Shown here in pieces: positions 38,637 to 40,746 of a stretch of DNA of 40,746 nucleotides (position 1 is its first letter; each line of letters opens with the position of its first letter). The translations under genes were made by a program, and so were the position numbers. The notes below the pieces were generated by a model, which saw nothing but the letters and a program-made list of their open reading frames with translations, was not told the DNA's origin and searched no databases. Where the stretch lies: NCBI GenBank assembly GCA_945873115.1, contig CAMCBT010000013.1, positions 1-40,746 of the forward strand. The letters are read 5' to 3'. This DNA is from an uncultured Mitsuokella sp. GTDB lineage: Bacteria; Bacillota; Negativicutes; Selenomonadales; Selenomonadaceae.

Positions 38637-39599
38637 ATGTTTGTCCTGCTGACGCTTTCCTTTCTTGTCGTCAGCATCGTCCTCATCCGTTTCCTATGCC
38701 ACCGCACCGGCATCCAGGTCAAGACGACGGCCCTCGTGCTGGCCGCCTTTCTCGCCGCCTGCATGGTGGCCCTGGCCATCGCCCTTGGCACCTACCTCGA
38801 CACGGAGCAATACATCCGGCTGGTGGTGCTGGCCCTCGTGGCCAGCCTCCTGGTGACGGCCGTCAACGAGTACCTCCTGAAGCGGGAGAAAAAGCCGAAG
38901 GAGTGGGAGACGGCGGCACTGCCCTGGGAGGACCTCGAAACTATCGAGCTCGATCCCCTGCCCCGCCCTGCGGCCAAGGGGGAGGGCGCCCCGCCGGAAG
39001 CAGCCGAGAGCGCCGCGGATACCGGCGCCCCGGCGATGGAAGCTGCCGCAGAGCCCACGGCCACGCCCCTCGGCAGTGCCGAAGACTCCGCGGCGCCAGT
39101 GCCCGGCGGAGCAGCAGAGCTCCTCTCGGAGGCTGGCCGCGAAGTGGAGGAGAGGACGCCCGCGGAATCCGCCGAGGCAGAAGCGGCCCTGGAAGAAGGA
39201 GCGAAGGCTCCAGAGGCCCCCGCTCCGCCGACCCTCGACGAGCTTCTCGACATCGCCTACGCAAACCGCGACAGCGACATACCCGCCGCCATCGCCGCCT
39301 ACCGGGAGGCCATCGACCGCTACCCGGAGGACGACTATGCGCCCTTCCTCGTCATCGAGCTGGCGGGCCTCTACAAGGACAGCGCCTACTACAGTGGGGC
39401 CATCGACCTCTACAAAAAGGCACTTGACCTTCCTATCGTTGCACAAAACGACGCCCTGGTGGACGAATTCAAGAAATCCATCCGCTATCTCGGCATCGTT
39501 TCTGATATCCTTGCGAAACACCACGCAGAGGGTACGCCCTATCCGGCTATCCCAGAGCCCATCCGGCAGGAGATTGAGACTGCCTTTGGGATAGGCTGA
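38637..39599 (+). CDS. Membrane protein with C-terminal TPR-like region
   Basis: The 320-residue protein opens with three membrane helices (about 1-20, 31-52 and 58-80). A long Ala/Glu/Pro-rich, low-complexity linker follows (about 95-200), then a soluble C-terminal region with tetratricopeptide-like helices (LDELLDIAYANRDSDIPAAI, AIDRYPEDDYAPFLVIELAG, YKDSAYYSGAIDLYKKALDL). The TPR part probably binds a partner protein at the membrane. ATG 38637 follows GGGGGTGGG; a TTG one codon upstream is possible. It has a clear promoter and may be cotranscribed with the PRC-barrel gene 56 bp downstream. Its function is unknown. Confidence 0.75.
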   Translation: MFVLLTLSFLVVSIVLIRFLCHRTGIQVKTTALVLAAFLAACMVALAIALGTYLDTEQYIRLVVLALVASLLVTAVNEYLLKREKKPKEWETAALPWEDLETIELDPLPRPAAKGEGAPPEAAESAADTGAPAMEAAAEPTATPLGSAEDSAAPVPGGAAELLSEAGREVEERTPAESAEAEAALEEGAKAPEAPAPPTLDELLDIAYANRDSDIPAAIAAYREAIDRYPEDDYAPFLVIELAGLYKDSAYYSGAIDLYKKALDLPIVAQNDALVDEFKKSIRYLGIVSDILAKHHAEGTPYPAIPEPIRQEIETAFGIG

Positions 39600-39655
39600 A
39601 GGAGCGGGACTCCGGGCAATCCGACAGGTGGAAATCTAATTTTGGGGGAATTTTC

Positions 39656-40684
39656 ATGAAGAAAAGCGTACAAATCCTTGGGCTCCCTATCATAAGCATC
39701 ACAGAGGGCCGCGAACTCGGCATGAGCAAGACGCTCCTGATGGATGCGAAGCATGGCACGGTAGCTGCCATCACCATAGAGGATGCCGACTGGTACCGGG
39801 GGGTCAAGCTCATACCCTATGAGTCCGTCATCGCCATCGGCGACGATGCTGTCACGGTGACCAGCAGCGAGAACATCCTGACCCTCGACGATGCTGGCGA
39901 CTATGAGCAGCTCCTCGACGAGAACATCCGCATCATCGGCACGAAGGCCATCACGAAGTCCGGCACCATCCAGGGCAAGATTTCCGAGGTCTTCGTGGGG
40001 GACGACGGGAAAATCGAGAAGTGCGAGGTCACGGCACCGGACGGCACCACCACGGAGGTGGCCTGCGATCAGATTTCCATCTTCGGCAAGGAGGTCACCG
40101 TCATCGACCCCAGCGGGGAAAAAAAAACGACTCCCGTAACGCCTAGCGCAGAGCCTGCCGGTGTTGCCGCCCCGGCTCCGGAGCCCACGCCTCTGCCGGC
40201 AGTGGAGGTCCCGGCAGAGGCAGCACCGGCGCCCGAGATGCCCGAGGCTCCTGCGGCCCCCGCCGTAGAGGCCCCGGCACCGGAGCCTGTACCGGAAGCT
40301 CCCGCTGAGGAGCCCAAGGCGGAAGAGGCGAAGGCAGAGGAGCCCAAGGCCGAGGCACCGAAGGTAGAGGAGCCGAAGGCAGAGGAGGCCCCCAAGGCAG
40401 AGCCTGCCAAGAAAGAGGCCAAGGAGGAAAAGCCCAAGGAGACAAAGGCCCCCGCAAAGAAGGCGGACAAGAAGGACGAGGCCAAGGACGCCAAGAAGGC
40501 GGCCGATGACAAGGCCGCCGAGGAGCGCCATCGCCGCTTCCTCCTGGGCAAGAAGGCCGCCCGCACCATCAAGATGGACAACGGCATCGTCATCGTCGAG
40601 GCCGGCCAGGACATCACGGAGGAGGTCCTCCAGAAGGCAAAGCTCTCCAACAAGTTCATCGAGCTCTCCATGAACGTGCAGTAA
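39656..40684 (+). CDS. PRC-barrel protein with Glu/Lys/Pro/Ala-rich region
   Basis: The 342-residue protein starts with two PRC-barrel modules (about 3-75, GLPIISITEGRELG; about 90-155, ITKSGTIQGKISEVFVGDDG), a fold found in RNA-processing factors and photosynthetic reaction centres. A long region (about 165-285) of short repeats such as EEPKAEEAKAEEPKAEAPK and PAPE is probably disordered. The last 55 residues form a compact, conserved-looking end (RRFLLGKKAARTIKMDNGIV and onward). Such proteins may scaffold at the membrane or nucleoid; I cannot assign a role. GGGGGAATTTTC precedes ATG 39656. A copy of the 104-bp repeat begins 13 bases after its stop. Confidence 0.78.
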   Translation: MKKSVQILGLPIISITEGRELGMSKTLLMDAKHGTVAAITIEDADWYRGVKLIPYESVIAIGDDAVTVTSSENILTLDDAGDYEQLLDENIRIIGTKAITKSGTIQGKISEVFVGDDGKIEKCEVTAPDGTTTEVACDQISIFGKEVTVIDPSGEKKTTPVTPSAEPAGVAAPAPEPTPLPAVEVPAEAAPAPEMPEAPAAPAVEAPAPEPVPEAPAEEPKAEEAKAEEPKAEAPKVEEPKAEEAPKAEPAKKEAKEEKPKETKAPAKKADKKDEAKDAKKAADDKAAEERHRRFLLGKKAARTIKMDNGIVIVEAGQDITEEVLQKAKLSNKFIELSMNVQ

Positions 40685-40697
40685 ACATATTACAAAC

Positions 40698-40746
40698 TAC
40701 ACGCACAAACGTCCACTTTGTGGACATTGTGCGCCGCCCTTGCAAG
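40698..40746 (+). repeat. Intergenic repeat, copy C (cut by the window end)
   Basis: These 49 bases match the first half of copy B at 29784, with no difference that I can see, including the GTCCAC-TTT-GTGGAC hairpin. As with copy A, it starts just after a stop codon. Confidence 0.85.

Overview
The window is a GC-rich chromosomal segment that reads as a diderm Firmicute of the Negativicutes (Selenomonas/Mitsuokella-like). Outer-membrane proteins (a TonB-dependent receptor and a ShlB/FhaC-type translocator, both ending in Phe) sit beside Firmicute-style housekeeping genes: a secG-esterase-rnr-smpB cluster, a four-Cys L32, a BioY transporter and a clostridial-type long HflX. The genus is an inference. 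No phage, complete insertion sequence or CRISPR array is visible.

Layout. 0-6.3 kb: a CorC-family membrane protein, a transcribed stretch of about 440 nt that may be non-coding, a PepSY membrane protein divergent from an OmpR-type two-component system, an orphan CheB and tRNA-Thr. 6.4-11.4 kb: secG-esterase-rnr-smpB, then an orphan mannose-family EIIA. 11.5-16.2 kb: purB-purA, two small unknown proteins, an exported membrane protein and a phosphoheptose-isomerase-like SIS protein. 16.25-21.0 kb: a tiny hydrophobic toxin-like locus, then two MqnE-like radical-SAM enzymes and MqnC (futalosine menaquinone route), followed by an MTAP-family phosphorylase. 21.2-25.0 kb, minus strand: bioY, rpmF and a long FtsA-like ATPase. 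25.1-29.0 kb: a DAK2-like protein without its usual metal-binding motif, a GH13 glucosidase and a TauE/SafE permease. 29.0-30.3 kb: an unrecognised repeat protein, two tandem copies of a 104-bp intergenic repeat and a second toxin-like locus. 30.5-34.7 kb: a self-contained B12-riboswitch cassette (promoter, riboswitch, terminator, TonB receptor, PepSY membrane protein, terminator) that appears to cut off an older gene. 34.7-40.7 kb: HflX with an N-terminal JAMM-like domain, an orphan two-partner-secretion translocator, a MITE-like element, a TPR membrane protein and a PRC-barrel protein, ending inside a third copy of the 104-bp repeat.

The most interesting signals are these. (1) Two loci, with a possible third remnant, look like Fst/TxpA-type type I toxin-antitoxin systems: convergent promoters, a shared bidirectional terminator, a 23-27 aa hydrophobic peptide and, in the clearest case, an antisense RNA complementary to the toxin Shine-Dalgarno. 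(2) Three phased TCGAAAC half-sites lie between the PepSY gene and the two-component operon. (3) HflX carries a complete HxH-x7-SxxD motif. (4) An FtsA-like ATPase carries beta-grasp-like repeats and is divergent from a probable DAK2 pseudo-kinase, across an intergenic region with two TTTCGCGAA palindromes. (5) CheB has Asn in place of the phospho-acceptor Asp. Long open frames opposite the genes were treated as composition artefacts.
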